Source: Opeltia flavorubescens
Lineage: Eukaryota; Ascomycota; Lecanoromycetes; Teloschistales; Teloschistaceae
Length of the DNA: 64,000 nt
Assembly (NCBI GenBank): GCA_000442125.1
Contig: KE546969.1
Span: forward strand, 310,001 to 374,000
Direction: 5' to 3'
The notes under the pieces are model-generated. The model was not told the origin of the DNA and did no database searches. It saw only the letters and a program-made list of their open reading frames with translations. Of this stretch, positions 32,486 to 45,013 are shown in pieces (position 1 is the first letter of the stretch; the number at the start of each line of letters is the position of its first letter). A program made the position numbers and the translations under genes.

Positions 32486-35288
32486 CGGAAGGAAATTGAA
32501 AATGTGACTCTGTAGAGACGGCCTTTGCTCTCGATGGAGCCGAAGGACAGGAAGAATAACTGAATGAAGCTGCCAAGGGGAAAGAAGAACGAAGCAGGCA
32601 TTGGATGCCTCCAACCCGATTGGTACCTCCATAGACTGCCGTTGCAGAACTTGACGTCAAAGCGATCTGGAGAATCACCCTACCTGGTAAACCTCGTCAC
32701 GCATGACAAGACCAGCGGGAAGCCGGACAGGCGGCGGCGAGTAAAGAGGAGTGCAACACTATCGACAAGACTCTGGATCCTCAATGCAGTTTTTTTTCCA
32801 GACTTTACTTGAATGCTAAAATTATGCTTATCATTACTTGCATCTTGGCTGCGCTTGCCTTGTTTTTTTCCCTTAAAGCAGAAGAGTTGCCAATCCAGAT
32901 TGCGTTACAATTTCAGGTTCGCTCCCTTTTATAGGAAACTGTATGACGATTTATCAGTTTTACATCTAATGTTGAGTTTTTTTACACCTACCAACTTCGG
33001 AGACATAACGAACCACCCAGGATTAATTGCGGCTCAAGCATTTCAAAAAGAGTTCAAGCATATAACGCGCGCATCAAGTGTCAATCTGATGTTCTCTACG
33101 AGCTTACCTAGCCTAAAGCCATCTCTTGTCTCAGTCGCTCGTGCAGAACAAAGGAAATATCGGCGTCGAGTGTATGCTATTGCTACATGACGACTTTACA
33201 TGCAAGCTACAAAACTGTCTTGTTTTCTCACCTGATTTCCTACCACATAAGACTGGTCTCTTTCAAGAGACCGAGGATGAACAAATGTTAGACTACTACT
33301 GCCAAAACACGCAAGACTCAATAAGAGCGATGTTCCCCAGCTCCGTCTTTTCCACATACATATCAATTCATTGGCACAACAGAATCAACCAACCATACTT
33401 AGCCTTCCGAGTTTTCAGATACTGCTAGGAACCTCCTTTACTTTCGCCTACCTCGCCAACTCAATCTTCGCCGGAATTGGACGGTGACAAGGCCCGATAT
33501 TCGTCCGAACAAGAAGGAGGCGTCGAGCGACATTAGGGCGAGGGTGACATGGGGCATTTAGTTCGAGTTTGGGTGTAAGGATTTGGATGAATTCCTGTTT
33601 TGATTTCTTTGATATAGAATCTCTTTTGTAGTTTTCACAACGGTAAAAAATCCAGTCTGTTTTAAGCCACAAAGTTTTCATTATCAGCTTTCACCAACCC
33701 CATATTGACTCATTAACAACCTTGGAACAACTTGTAGATGTTCTGTATATGCTTAACATGAGTTCGCGAGATCATCTCGTCGTCAAGGGTTGTAAAGTAG
33801 CAGGGCTCGCACCTGATTTTGCCCTATTACCAAGGCTTGGCAGAATTTCCTGCAAGACGGGCGCGGTTCGAATCACAAGGTGTTTTCTACGTCAGAGAAA
33901 TCATCCAAGTCCCGCATGAAATGAGCTTGAATTTACCACATGGTTCACGCACCATGTCTCCGTTGACGATAACTCAGTAGGTTGCAGATACGTCATTCAG
34001 ACACGGTGCAGTTGGAAGGCAGTCAACTCCAAGATCACGATGAGCCCGAGAAAAATCGCGAAGAATAACCAATGCCGGTTACTTCATTCTGTCGAGCTTA
34101 CCAAACTCAATCCTTCAACAGCATACAAAGCGAAATTACCAGAATCACACGTCCGTAAGACTCCGAAATCAGCTTTCATCGTCGATTTAAACATTGTGCA
34201 ACGAAGTGTTGGACCCTGAACAGCTGAAGCCGACCGACCTCATTCCGGAATCGAGCTCATCGAAGACGGTGGGTCTCGTAAGACAGACAATTGTCACGAT
34301 ATGTCGTTGAAGTCGCGATCGCCAGGATCAGAGGGTGCTCCAAAGGATTTGCGTCATCCGAAAGCCGAGACGGTGGCTAGCAGGGATGAAGCACGTGTGA
34401 TAGCCAAACGGCGGACGACCCCTTGAAGGGTCTATTGCCCGGTGTCCTGCTGCCGATAATGCGCAAAGAGAGCCGATTGATCGATGAGAGGTCCCACGGT
34501 CTTGGGTCATCATATCGCGAGCCATCCCTATCCCACGCCTGTGCCAAGAGAATAGCTTGCTGGGTAAGACATGTTTCCAGAACTGCTTTTCTTAGCTGTT
34601 TTCCTTCCGGCGGCAATTTCGTGGCATCCCCACTGCCGATAGGCAGAACCCTAGGGGTCTAACCACAACTTCGACCAGCATCGAGATGCCCAACCAGAAC
34701 GGTAATGCCTTTGGATCGAAAATAACATCAACCGTCCACCCAGAAAACCTGCCACTCAATATGGCAATGCAGTCGTTCGGCTCTTTGCAGCGTCGTTGCA
34801 TCTTCGGGTCATCCTATTGAGAGCGGTGAGCCTGACAACATGGGATCATTGGGCGCGGAGAGGCTCAAGTTATATTTGGAAGATAACGAGTGGACACGAG
34901 TCGGACAGGACAGCTCCAATGTGGCAGCTCGAGAGCCACAATGCATCCACTTGACCTTTTCGGAGAAATACGCAGAAGGCTAATGGCGCCGGTAGGACAG
35001 ACGTTGGAAAATGGGACTCCAGGCTACTCTCGCTTGGGCGCTACCATGCCCGGGAATGGCTGATGGGCTGCGTCGATCCCCGCGACCAGCTTCCAACATC
35101 AAACATTTGAACGAATATCGACACTAGTTACCTACAAATGCACCCTTTTGTCTTGCGATTCCTTTCGATTCACAGGCCTTGCTCATATTTTGCGGCTACT
35201 TACTTCAAATCGACCCTGGATTCCCAGAAGATAGCAAGACGTTCTAGAAGCTGATCTGCCAGGTCCTAGGCGATCCCTCTGCCTCGCT
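32486..35288. other. Gene-poor stretch, nothing recognised
   Basis: These 2.8 kb hold many short open frames on both strands but no convincing gene. The left part (to about 33720) is AT-rich; the right part (about 33950-35150) is more GC-balanced and carries a few phrases with coding-like composition on the minus strand (about 34377-34616) but no recognisable domain. No terminal inverted repeats or long direct repeats were spotted by eye. Confidence 0.4.
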
Positions 35289-35620
35289 TTACACCTGCCA
35301 CGAGGCTTGTCCCATCTTCATGGCTATGTCTGACGTGCCATCGCTGCACAGGCAACAATCACGGCCTGCCAGTCGTTTGACCATTGTTGTGCCAAATTCA
35401 ACAATGATAATCTCCTCTTCTTGCCGCTTTCGTTGTAGATTATCTTCCACATTTTCTACAACCTTTTTCTCCAAATTTCCACCTTTGAAGTATTTATTCA
35501 ATTTCCTGATTTTTGTCGACCAATCCAAGGACTCACACCATTCAAAAGTTTGGAGGATCCGTCAAAGCACTGGCCTTGCGTTTCGATTGTGACTTGCCAC
35601 CGGAGGACATCTTGAATCAT
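35289..35620 (-). pseudogene. Orphan lysine-rich coding fragment
   Basis: On the minus strand, a short open stretch begins with ATG at about 35612 (MSSGGKSQSKRKASALTDPP). A neighbouring frame then carries FEWCESLDWSTKIRKLNKYF and VVENVEDNLQRKRQEEEIII, ending ...GQASWQV at a stop at 35289. The two parts lie in different frames with no obvious intron between them. The peptide looks like real coding sequence, but its family is unknown. It lies immediately upstream of the FREQUENCY-like gene on the opposite strand, so it could instead be part of that gene's antisense or leader transcription. Confidence 0.3.
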
Positions 35621-35782
35621 TTCTCTTGCCGCTAATTGGTGATTCTGCTTTATTGCCCTGCTGGTTGGGTGCAATGTGATGCAAGCTTATTTGCCGTCAA
35701 CACCTTAGAGTTCGTCAAGCTTATCTCAATGTTCATGTTTCATATTTATCCTCTTTCGTTTTCAATCTATGGATAAGGAAGG

Positions 35783-38223
35783 ATGACACAATGTCATGAA
35801 TGTCGGATACATCCGGCATTTCCAATCACTCCTGCTTTCCAGCAGTCTTTCAGAGACTTGAAACAACGTCCGAATCAGTCGTACAGCTGTCTGCCATCAT
35901 TTGGCTTCAAAGAGTCGGCGGCATTGCCAGATAAGCTGAAACTCACTCTACCCTTCGGAGACATTATGCCTACAACGAGAAAGGATGCAGTACGACAGCA
36001 TCCAAGGACATCTCAGCCCACGGTGGTCCCTGGCGTCCCGGAACAGTGGTATGAATGTCTCGACGAAACAGGCGCTATCCCCTTCATTGATGGTAAGCCG
36101 AGCCTGAGCAGCGAGACTCTCTGTACTCAATTCTTTCAGATGATCCGCCATTCTATCTTCACAATTCTGCATCAGATGCAGGGAGTATATTAGCCTTGCA
36201 GACTGGTCATGGCTCTCAACCAGCACCTCTATCGCATTCCTTACTGTCTCGGCTGGAGCTTAGTGAAAACGATCCCAATACCTTCAGAGAGGTTATTGAT
36301 GATTTGACCGTGCAAAACAAAAGGTTGAAAAAGCGACTCAAGAAATACGAAAGAATTGGCACGAAGGGCTTGAATCACGATGGGCTTTTCGAACTCCGGA
36401 TTCAGAACCTCCCCCACGATAAAAAACAAGAACTGGAGGCCATATTACAGAGATTCGCATCCACTATACGTCCGCAACCGAACAAAATGGTTTCCAACCT
36501 GGCTGGCTCAGGTAGATCACGGGATCCTCGCTCGAGAGCTGTAGGAAACAATCCTAGCCTATCTTCGCCTCCGTATACCAGTGGACTAGACTCTGCATAT
36601 GCCTCTGTATCCGCTACAGGCGCTACACTCAAACCAACCTCGGGTCGTTCAGCCAATTCAACCTCACGATCCCGCAATTATATATCGTCCTCGGCAGAGC
36701 AAGGGTTGTCCGCTTCCACTACTGCCGGCTTCCAACATGTTGAGTCGCCAAGTCTTTCTGAAACGTCTGATCGTTATAAGCAGAAACTGGTTGTTGAGCG
36801 ACTTGAAAAGCTGTTTCTTACTGAAAATGGCGACATGAAGTCCATCATCGAAAGCAACCTACATGCCTCACCTACAGTAGAGTCAAGTGCTGAATCACAG
36901 CATGGTTGGGTTTACCTTAACCTCCTGATCAATCTTGCCCAACTTCATACCTTGAACGTCACCCCCGAACATGTACGTTTGGGGATCCAAGAATTCAGTA
37001 CCAAGTTGATGCTCTCGGAAGATGGAAGTGCGGTCAAGTGGCGAGGAGATCTCGAGCGTGGCGCTGGGAACTCGAACAATCCTAATGGCATTGCAAATAC
37101 TTCCATCGCTCTCACTACGACCTCTCTTACACGGCCTGAGTCTCAAATACAGCTCCCAAAATGTCAGGTACCATTACATGTTCACGAGAACACTGGTTCC
37201 GGAGATGAGAATTCGTTAGAAGGAGTGGACAATCTTCAGACCTCTGCAGTCGACCAAGGAGCAGCCAAAAGATTGCAATACAAGCCCATATTTGCGCGTC
37301 ATCGACATCGTCCCTACAAATCTTCTTACGTGAGCAGTGAAGGTTCGCGAAGTTCGTCATCCCATTCGGGAGAGCAGTATGTGTCGGATGTCGGAGAAAG
37401 CGCGAACGCATCCAACGGCCCCATGGTATTTTTCGACGCTGATGCTTTCTTCATTGATTTAAGCTCAGACATTACTGATGCTGATGATGCTGCTGCTGCC
37501 AGCCACTCATCGTACGCCGATTACAACTCAGTGCTGCTTGGCCAGAGAAATGATCCACCAATAGTGTCTTCAGAATACGAGAGAAGACAGGATATTGCCA
37601 TTTCAGGCTGCAAGCATAATGAAGAGTGGACCCGATCAACCCCTTTGCTGGTACACGGTATTAATCCAACACCTTTTCATGACGAAGAGCGCCCAGACGA
37701 CGGCGAGAAACAGCTTTATCATTTTCAGGCTTCGGGCATAGGCGGCATCCAGCTAGCCGACAATTTCGCAATCGATGTCAAGACTTCGCTGCAAGCCGCA
37801 TCTCATCTCCAGCAGCAACGTCTACCTTCCATAAAATTCAGAGATAACAAAAATACGTCTTCCAACTCCCGACCTCTCTACAGACTCCCCCGCCAACCTC
37901 GCGCATCATCCACCCATATCATCTCCACCACAACAACCCACCTCCCACCATCCCCGCTACCTCCACCCTCATACGTATACCCGGCTCTCTCGTCTACAAG
38001 CTCAGAATCCGAAGATGGGTATAGTTCGATGGACGATTTGGATTCAGAGCCGGACTATGAGTTGAGAAAGGTCTCGTTGAGCCCGCAAGTGAGGGCTTGG
38101 GTGCAGGAGCAGTCGATGAGTCCCCATGGTGCACTTGGAGGAGGTGAACGGAGTGAGGGGATAGAGAGCGATGAGGATGGGGATGGGGATAGTAGCGTGG
38201 ATGGCGATGAGGATGGTGATTGA
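35783..38223 (+). CDS. frq: FREQUENCY-like circadian clock protein, short form
   Basis: Exons 35783-36092 and 36140-38223 give 797 residues (736 if ATG 35966 is used). Neurospora FRQ has 989. Conserved FRQ blocks in order: DDDPPFYLHNSASD (joined over the intron); the dimerisation coiled coil REVIDDLTVQNKRLKKRLKK; LFELRIQNLPHDKKQELEAI; KLVVERLEKLF and GWVYLNLLINLAQLHTLNVT plus KWRGD, matching the casein-kinase-1 docking regions; SGIGGIQLADNF; and the tail PLPPPSYVYPALSSTSSESE. Role by family: FRQ with FRH and casein kinase 1 represses the White Collar complex and closes the daily feedback loop. The FVFPW-like FRH-binding motif expected just before SGIGG is not seen. The true 5' end is uncertain; further upstream exons may exist. 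Confidence 0.8.
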
Positions 38224-38661
38224 GGTTATTGTGGGATTTTGGAGCAAGGGTGGTAAGGATAGCGATTGAGGTTACTAGAGGTTATTGGAGCGTTGGTGGC
38301 AGGGTGGCCGGATGGTGTTTTCAAAAAGTTTGGAGGTTTTCGTGTAGATGTAGAGAGAGGCCTTCGATGGCGTATACCCTTTGTATAGATTTACCTGTGC
38401 TTAGAATGGAGGGTTTTCTCCAGACCTAAATGATACATTGCGCTCAAGTGACATGATTACGCAGACCATGTATTCTACATCAATGATAGTGCAAACCCAG
38501 CGGTTGAGTAAATGTTGTGATAAATGATGATATTGAGATATCAATCTATATATTCATAATATAGAGAACCCGAGAGAAGATAACAAACTCATCCCATGAA
38601 AGAAGCTGGGTATCACCACCGTCCCTTAAACGCCCACCAACCTCTTCCCAAATCATACCCA
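38224..38661. other. Convergent intergenic region, no gene seen
   Basis: These 438 bases lie between the stops of the FREQUENCY-like gene and the DUF155 gene. The region is AT-rich near 38460-38580 and holds nothing beyond likely 3' untranslated sequence. Confidence 0.45.
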
Positions 38662-40098
38662 TCACGCAGCAGCACCCACCCCCTCCCCCTTTACCCTCCC
38701 CTTCCACTCCTTGACCTCCTGCCGAACCGCAAACCCCACCTCCACCGTAATCAACGCAATAATAATCCACTCCAACCGAACCCCATGCCTCTCACTCAAC
38801 TGCTGCCTAAGCACACTCGCAATTTCCTGCGCATAATCCATCTTCTCATTCAAAATTTTAATCCTCACATTCGTATCCAGCGCCCTACCTACCATATCAT
38901 AATACCCCTCCAACCCCAACTCGTGCCGACTGTCCCAGAATAAATCGGGAAGGGAGTCTGTGAGTTCCGAGTAGAGGTTTAACTGTGCGCGGAGGGAGAG
39001 GAGTTGGCCTGTTTTTTGGAGGGTGAAGGAGCGGGTGAAGGGGAGGCGGAGGGGGTTTAGGGAGAGGATTTGGGGGATTGAGGAGGTGGTGTGGAGGTAG
39101 GAGGATAGGAGGGTTTCGAGCACGGCGAGTTTTGTGCTGCGGGCGAGGCCGGAGGAGAAGGCGATTTTGGTGAGGATGGTGGAGAGGTTGCGGGTGTCGG
39201 GTTCGATTGTGGTGATGGTGGTGTTAGTGTTGTGAGTGGTTTTAGATGATGATGAGGTTGATGAGGAAGAGGAAGAAGATGCGGAGGAGGAAGGTTTGGT
39301 TCCAAGGACGATGGTGTCGCCTTTTATGGCGCTGACGTCCTTGGCGGGGTCTTCGGTGTATTCGAGGTCTTCCTCTTCGATCATCTGATTGGCGTGAGGG
39401 TTTTGGGCGGCGGGAAGGAGGGTCCTGGAGACGAGAGAGGACATTGTGCTTTCAGGGACGTCCCAGGAGACGACGGTTCCGGAGGGAAAGATGAAGACAT
39501 CGCCGGTCGAGGAACTGGCGCCTTCTGCACGATGGGATGGTAAATTGTTCAAAACCTCGATGTGAACGACCTGTGGGTAAAGGCCGGTCTCGTAGGGATC
39601 AAGTCGGTAGCTTGCATTTTTGAGAATTTTGGCAATATGATGTATGTCGTATTGCTCGGCTGCGCAGTAGGCGCTCACGGTCTTCTAGAAAGTCAGAATA
39701 TTATCAGATAAATTCTCATGAAGACCATATACCTTCGTACTCGATTGCGGCTCCTCGCTCGGCGGTTTTTTCGTGCCATTCCCATCTCTTGATCTCTGCG
39801 CTTCCACTGCAACCCTTCGAAGAGAGTTCTTCGCCGCTGGTGATCTAGGTTTTTTGCGATTTGGGGATTTGGGGGACTCTTCGGTCTCTGCCTCACGTTG
39901 TGGCTTCTGCAGGTATGAAGTGCTTGAATGGAAATTGCGGTATTGCGGAAGACGGTTGCTATCGATTGGTTCGAGCAAATGAGAATGACATAGCAAGGGT
40001 GACAACTGTTTTGATATCTTCAAGTAGCTGCGTGAGCGGAGAGATGGCGACAGAGACTTTGATATTCTGCGTGTGGCATTGTTAAAGCCTTGCAGCAT
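38662..40098 (-). CDS. RMND1/RMD-type DUF155 protein, mitochondrial
   Basis: Exons 40098-39733 and 39684-38662 give 462 residues. The N-terminus (MLQGFNNATRRISKSLSPSL, then RSRSYLKISKQLS) is rich in Arg and Ser with almost no acids, like a mitochondrial presequence. The DUF155 core begins AYCAAEQYDIHHIAKILKNA and runs through GDVFIFPSGTVVSWDVPEST, then EDLEYTEDP, IAFSSGLARSTKLAVLETLL, QLLSLRAQLNLYSELTDSLP, DLFWDSRHELGLEGYYDMVG and RVKILNEKMDYAQEIASVLR-type sequence (RIKILNEKMDYAQEIASVLR here), with a C-terminal membrane helix (LEWIIIALITVEVGFAV). Family knowledge: RMND1 and yeast relatives anchor or support mitochondrial ribosomes at the inner membrane. A Ser-rich insertion lies mid-protein. 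Confidence 0.88.
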
Positions 40099-40289
40099 AC
40101 TCTCAACATTCTACAGCCTCCGAAGCTTGCAATTTCATTATATGAAATTGATGGATTGAGGGTTCAAAGGAGCTTCAGACGAATTGGAGACCAGCGTGAC
40201 ATCAACCTCGGCAATTCTTGCTGCTTCAAGACAGTCAACTCCCCGTAGACACCGCTCTCTCATGTCCCCGCTCTATTGGGACGCTTTCG
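40099..40289. promoter_or_regulatory. Short divergent promoter between DUF155 gene and VPS41
   Basis: Only 191 bases separate the two start codons. No gene fits. This is the tightest divergent pair in the window. Confidence 0.6.
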
Positions 40290-43200
40290 ATGGCGCCCGA
40301 CGCGGACGACACCGAGCAAGAAGATGATCTTGAGGACAAGGTCTCGTCGGAGAAGATTAATGGCGAAATGCAAGCCGGTCGAGAGGGCAGTAATTCGGAG
40401 ACTACTGAAGAGGAGGAAGAGGAGGACGAAGAACCACGACTCAACTATGCGTCTTTAACGGCACAATTGAAGCCTGTGTACCGGAATGGGGATGCGACCA
40501 GCGCTCTTATGGTTGGAGGTGACAAAATGGTAAGAAAACGGGGCCAGTCCAGCTTGGAGGGAAGAGTTGATAATGAGGGGAACAGATAATTGGTACCCAT
40601 AATGGGAACATAGTGGGCTTCTCTTGAACGTTGTCCGATTACTCAGATCTGANATCCTGAAAGCATATTCTGTCACTGCCTTCACTCAAATCTATCAAGG
40701 TCTACCACGCTCATTCCGCGTCCATATCCGCAGTTTCGATCTCCCCGTTTCCTCCTCCACTTCCCACCCCAACGGCTGCAAACTCTCGCCTGGCCTCAGC
40801 GCAACAATCATCACCTGCGCCATCAATATCAGGCAATAACGCAGCATCTCCGGCCGCAAGAAGCCCGAAGCCGCCTCCTGTTCCGTTAACGTCTTCAAAT
40901 CTGATACATATTGCTACTTCATCCATTGATGGCAATGTCTGTGTTGCGTCGTTGACAGACCCGAAGGACGTAACCCTTAGGAACTTTGGTCGGCCTGTCC
41001 AAGCAGTAGCACTGTCGCCTGACTACAAGAATGATCATTCCTACCTTTCGGGTGGCTTGGCCGGGAATCTCATCTTGACCGTCGGCGGGAGAGCTGGTAC
41101 GAGCTCCAACTCCAATGCCGGTGCAGGCGCTGCTGCAACGGCGTCAGGCTGGCTTGGTGCAATCGGACTTGGCTCGAACAATGGTAAAGATACGATCTTG
41201 CACTTAGGCGAAGGTGCAATCCGAACGATACAATGGTCTCTATCCGGGAAATATGTTGTATGGGCCAATGAGAAGGGAATCAAGATTATGCGGTCCAATC
41301 TTCACCTCGAGTCCAACGAAACCGAAAATGCCTGGAAACGTATTAATCATATCGATCACCCCAATCGAGCAGTTTGGGAAGATATGGCCGCGGTATGGAA
41401 GCCTCACGCCACGTGGATCGATGAAAGTGGACTGGAAACGGATGATCTTTACACAAGCCAGATCAATGGTGCGCAAGAGAAATCTCAAACTCAGACGTTA
41501 GGTTCATCGGAAACTCCCCGTTCCAAGACTGTGGCCAGGCGGAAGCGAACAGAGAGATTAATTGTAGGATGGGGCGATACGATTTGGGTCATCAACGTTG
41601 GGCCTGGAGAGTCCGGGTCAGCGAAGGAGCCTGGTCGGCGAAAGGCAGGACGTGTGGATATTATGACGATGTAAGTGAAGCTCCTAATATCTCACGGCTA
41701 TAAGGTAGGCAAGACTAATAAGACAGAAGTTTATGGACGGATTGCATTGTTTCCGGAGTTTCGCTTTATACCCCCTCTTTGCTTGTTGTTCTTGCTTACG
41801 TTACCCCCGAAGAAAATACTTCTTCGCCGCAAACAACGCCGATGCGTGGCCGTCAACGACGGCAAAATGCGCGGCAGCCCGAGATAAGACTCATCGACCT
41901 AGCGACTAAGGAGGAGGTTGCTGTCGCCGATACACTGAACGTCAGTCGATACGAGAGTCTGTCTGCGACTGACTATCAACTCCAAGTATTACCCGCAGTG
42001 CAGATCACGCAAAAAGCAACCTCTCAAAGAGGCGCCTTAGAGATCATCGGAGGTGGCATATGGGACGTTGGGATGTATCCCGCTCGATTTTTTAGCTCTG
42101 CAGCAAGTGTTCACAGTAACGGTAGCCACAGCGCCGAAAGCTCTAGTAGGACTACCAGTGATCTTAATGTAGCCTCTTCAGTGGCTAAGGACGATCAATC
42201 TGTTCACCCGTCAGCGTTGACGCACGGAATGAAGATCTTCATCCATAGTCCATACGACTGCGTGCTCGCAACGAAACCAACGCCTGCAGATCACTTCAAT
42301 TGGCTTGACAGCCACGGTAAGTATGAAGAAGCTTGGAACCTTCTTGACCAGCATCCTGAAGCGGTTGGAGAACATTCAGAAGGGTCTTCAGATACCACGC
42401 CTAGTACGCCGACACGGACATCAACCACGGGAAAGGGAACATTGATGGATTTCCTAGCTGAAGAAGGATCTCAACCGTCCGGTCCCGGTAGACGCAATCT
42501 ATATTCACACGTCGAAAAAGAAAAAAGACGCATAGGTGAAATGTGGATTAAACAGCTTACCGACCATGAAAACTGGAATAAGGCTGGCGCGACATGCGGA
42601 AAAGTCCTCACGACGGGGAATAGCTGGGAGCAGTGGGCTTGGGTCTTTGCGCAAGCTGACAGAATCGAGGAAATTACCCCATATATTCCTCGCACGCCAC
42701 TTCACCCTCCTTTACCCTCGATTGTCTATGAGCTTGTTCTAGGTCATTACGTCACGAAGGACAGGAGAAAGCTCAGAGAATTGCTTAATCGATGGCCTCC
42801 TGAACTATTTGACGCAGGTCCGGTCATAGAGGCTATACAAGGCCGTTTGAGAGCAGGCGACATCCGCGAAGATTCAGTCGAAGATGGCGAGCCCGGTCAG
42901 GATTGGCATATGTTGATGGAATGTTTGGCCAAGCTATACCTCGCCGACAACCGTCCTGCACAGGCGCTCGGTTGCTACATTCGCCTTCAGGACGCCGACG
43001 TAGCAATGGAACTCATCAGCAAATTCCACCTCGTGGATGCAGTCTCTGATGACATACCCAATTTCATCTTGCTGCGCGTATCAAAGGAACAACAACGATC
43101 TGCGCCTATGGCAGTGCTCGAGCAACTTTCTCGTGAACCGATTCGATTGCTTGTGGCCGAGGCGCACCATGGCATCGTTCGACCTGAGACCGTTATCGAG

Positions 43201-44250
43201 CAGTTGAATTCACGATATGGGATCCCCAATCCTTACCTTTTCTTTTATCTTCGAGCACTTTGGGAAGGTCAGACAGCTGTCGAGGGCGAGGAGCCAATTG
43301 GCGAGTCCTCAAGCNGGCTTCGAAAGCAGTCGCTAGTTGATGAACGTCTTATAGCCATTGAGGGCAAAGCTCTCGTGTCTGATCATGCTGACACTGCACT
43401 TCCACTATTTGCGGAATATGACCGTCCCTTGTTGATGAACTTCCTGAAAACTTCGCAGACTTACACATTGGATCTTGCATCAAGACTTTGTAAGCAACGT
43501 AACTACGTACCAGAACTGGTGTACCTCTTGTCCAAAGAGGGCCGGATGACTGAAGCTCTGCGTCGAATTATCGATGAAATTGGAGACGTGAGCCAAGCAA
43601 TCTCATTTGCCAAAGAACAAGACGACCAAAGCTTATGGGAAGATTTACTCAAGTATAGCATGAACAAGCCTAAATTTATCCGAGGTCTCTTGGAAGAAGT
43701 GGGTACATCCATTGATCCGGTCAGATTGGTGCGCAGGATCCCGCGAGGACTCGAGATCGAAGGACTAAAGAAAAGCTTGATGCGAATGATTCGGGAATAC
43801 GAGATCCAACACAGTATCAGCGAAGGAGTTGCGCGAGTGCTAAGAGGAGAAGTGGCTGCCGCCATGGCGGAGAAAGGAAAGGGCCTCAATAAGGGCATCA
43901 AGTTTGAGATTGGGGAGGTTTATAAGGATCCAATCACCGTCCAGAGTCAAAGAGGAGGAAAGCCCCGGAAAATTCAAAAGGGCCATTGTCCAGGATGTGA
44001 AAAGGCTTTCATTCCCGAGGACCCTCAATTACTTGTTTCCTTTCCCTGTCGGCACATCTTCCATCTCCCCTGTCTTATTGATTTCTCGGAAACCGATGGC
44101 AAGAGCTCAGTGGATATCCCTTCGAGCCTTAAGGATCTTGACTGGCAGAGCGAATTTGACCGTAATGTTGGGCCAAAAATTGATCACGCAGCGTTGCTTC
44201 GAAATCTTGTTGACCAAGGCTGCCCACTAGAGAACGGTGACATCGGCTAA
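40290..44250 (+). CDS. VPS41: HOPS complex subunit Vps41
   Basis: Exons 40290-40529, 40586-40612, 40664-41670 and 41727-44250 give 1265 residues. An acidic N-terminus precedes a WD40-like propeller: LNYASLTAQLKPVYRNGDAT, IIGTHNGNIHILSLPSLKSI, VYHAHSASISAVSISPFPPP, GRPVQAVALSPDYK, YLSGGLAGNLILTVGG, ILHLGEGAIRTIQWSLSGKY and IKIMRSNLHLES are typical Vps41 phrases. A clathrin-repeat-type helical region follows, and a C-terminal RING-H2 (CPGCEKAF...FPCRHIFHLPC, about residues 1178-1210). Family role: Vps41 in HOPS tethers late endosomes, AP-3 vesicles and vacuoles through Ypt7. Exon 2 is only 27 nt (nine residues). Bases 40653 (in an intron) and 43315 (codon NGG) are N. Confidence 0.93.
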
Positions 44251-45013
44251 TGTATCGGGACAGGGTACTATAGTACCCGTCGAGATCAATATTAGTCGCT
44301 TCGCGACAAATCTCACTATGCCAGAAGGCGGACAGAACGTCAGGCCGATGGCGGCATTGATCTAACATGTAGACCTGAAAGTCAGTGCAGATCGCGCTGG
44401 TTGGGGTGGGCGCAAAATACTGACCGAACCTCACCCAAAGATTTGACCCCAATCAAGTATGAGGACTGCCAAATGAATGTCCTCCTCTTACAACGCACAG
44501 ATACGGGTTGGGTAAGAGCCCCATGATGGAAGTAGACGTCGGGAAAGCGTATTTGCCCATGGAACCAGCATAGTAAGAAGAGAAAAAGGAGCAACGAGTC
44601 TATAAAGCAATCATGCGTTTTGGTAGGATAAATTCCGATATATACCAGCCAGAGTCTATCGTTTCCTATCTCTTCTGCAATGTAGCGATAAATGCCATGA
44701 TAGCCTGCCGCTTGAAGGGGCCATTTTGTTGTCTTGAGGTCACCTCACCCAACGATAATCTGAAGAAAGGGAAAAGAATCGTGGTAACGGTGACGAGTCA
44801 GGGCCGTAGGGTCGTGACTTCCTCATGAGAATCCACTTCATTGTGACTGCCAGCTATTAGGTAAATCTACCATTAGGGGTCCAACAAACATTCCATTGGC
44901 CATCAATTCTTTCACTTCTTCACGTTTCTTCAACACTCTCCTACTTCCCCGACAACTCGATTTCCTCCACTCCTGAACTTCATACAAACCCCAATTGCAG
45001 GCTTTCGAACACG
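44251..45013. other. Intergenic region before the GPI-protein gene, no gene seen
   Basis: These 763 bases hold the VPS41 3' end and the next promoter. Short open frames on both strands are unconvincing. The last 120 bases are C/T-rich (CTTTCACTTCTTCACGTTTC and onward), a typical fungal leader. Confidence 0.45.

Noticed and set aside
29736-33756. A shared 16-base word (ATGTTCTGTATATGCT) near 29738 and 33738
   Set aside because: One match of this length in AT-rich DNA of this size is close to chance, and the flanks do not match.
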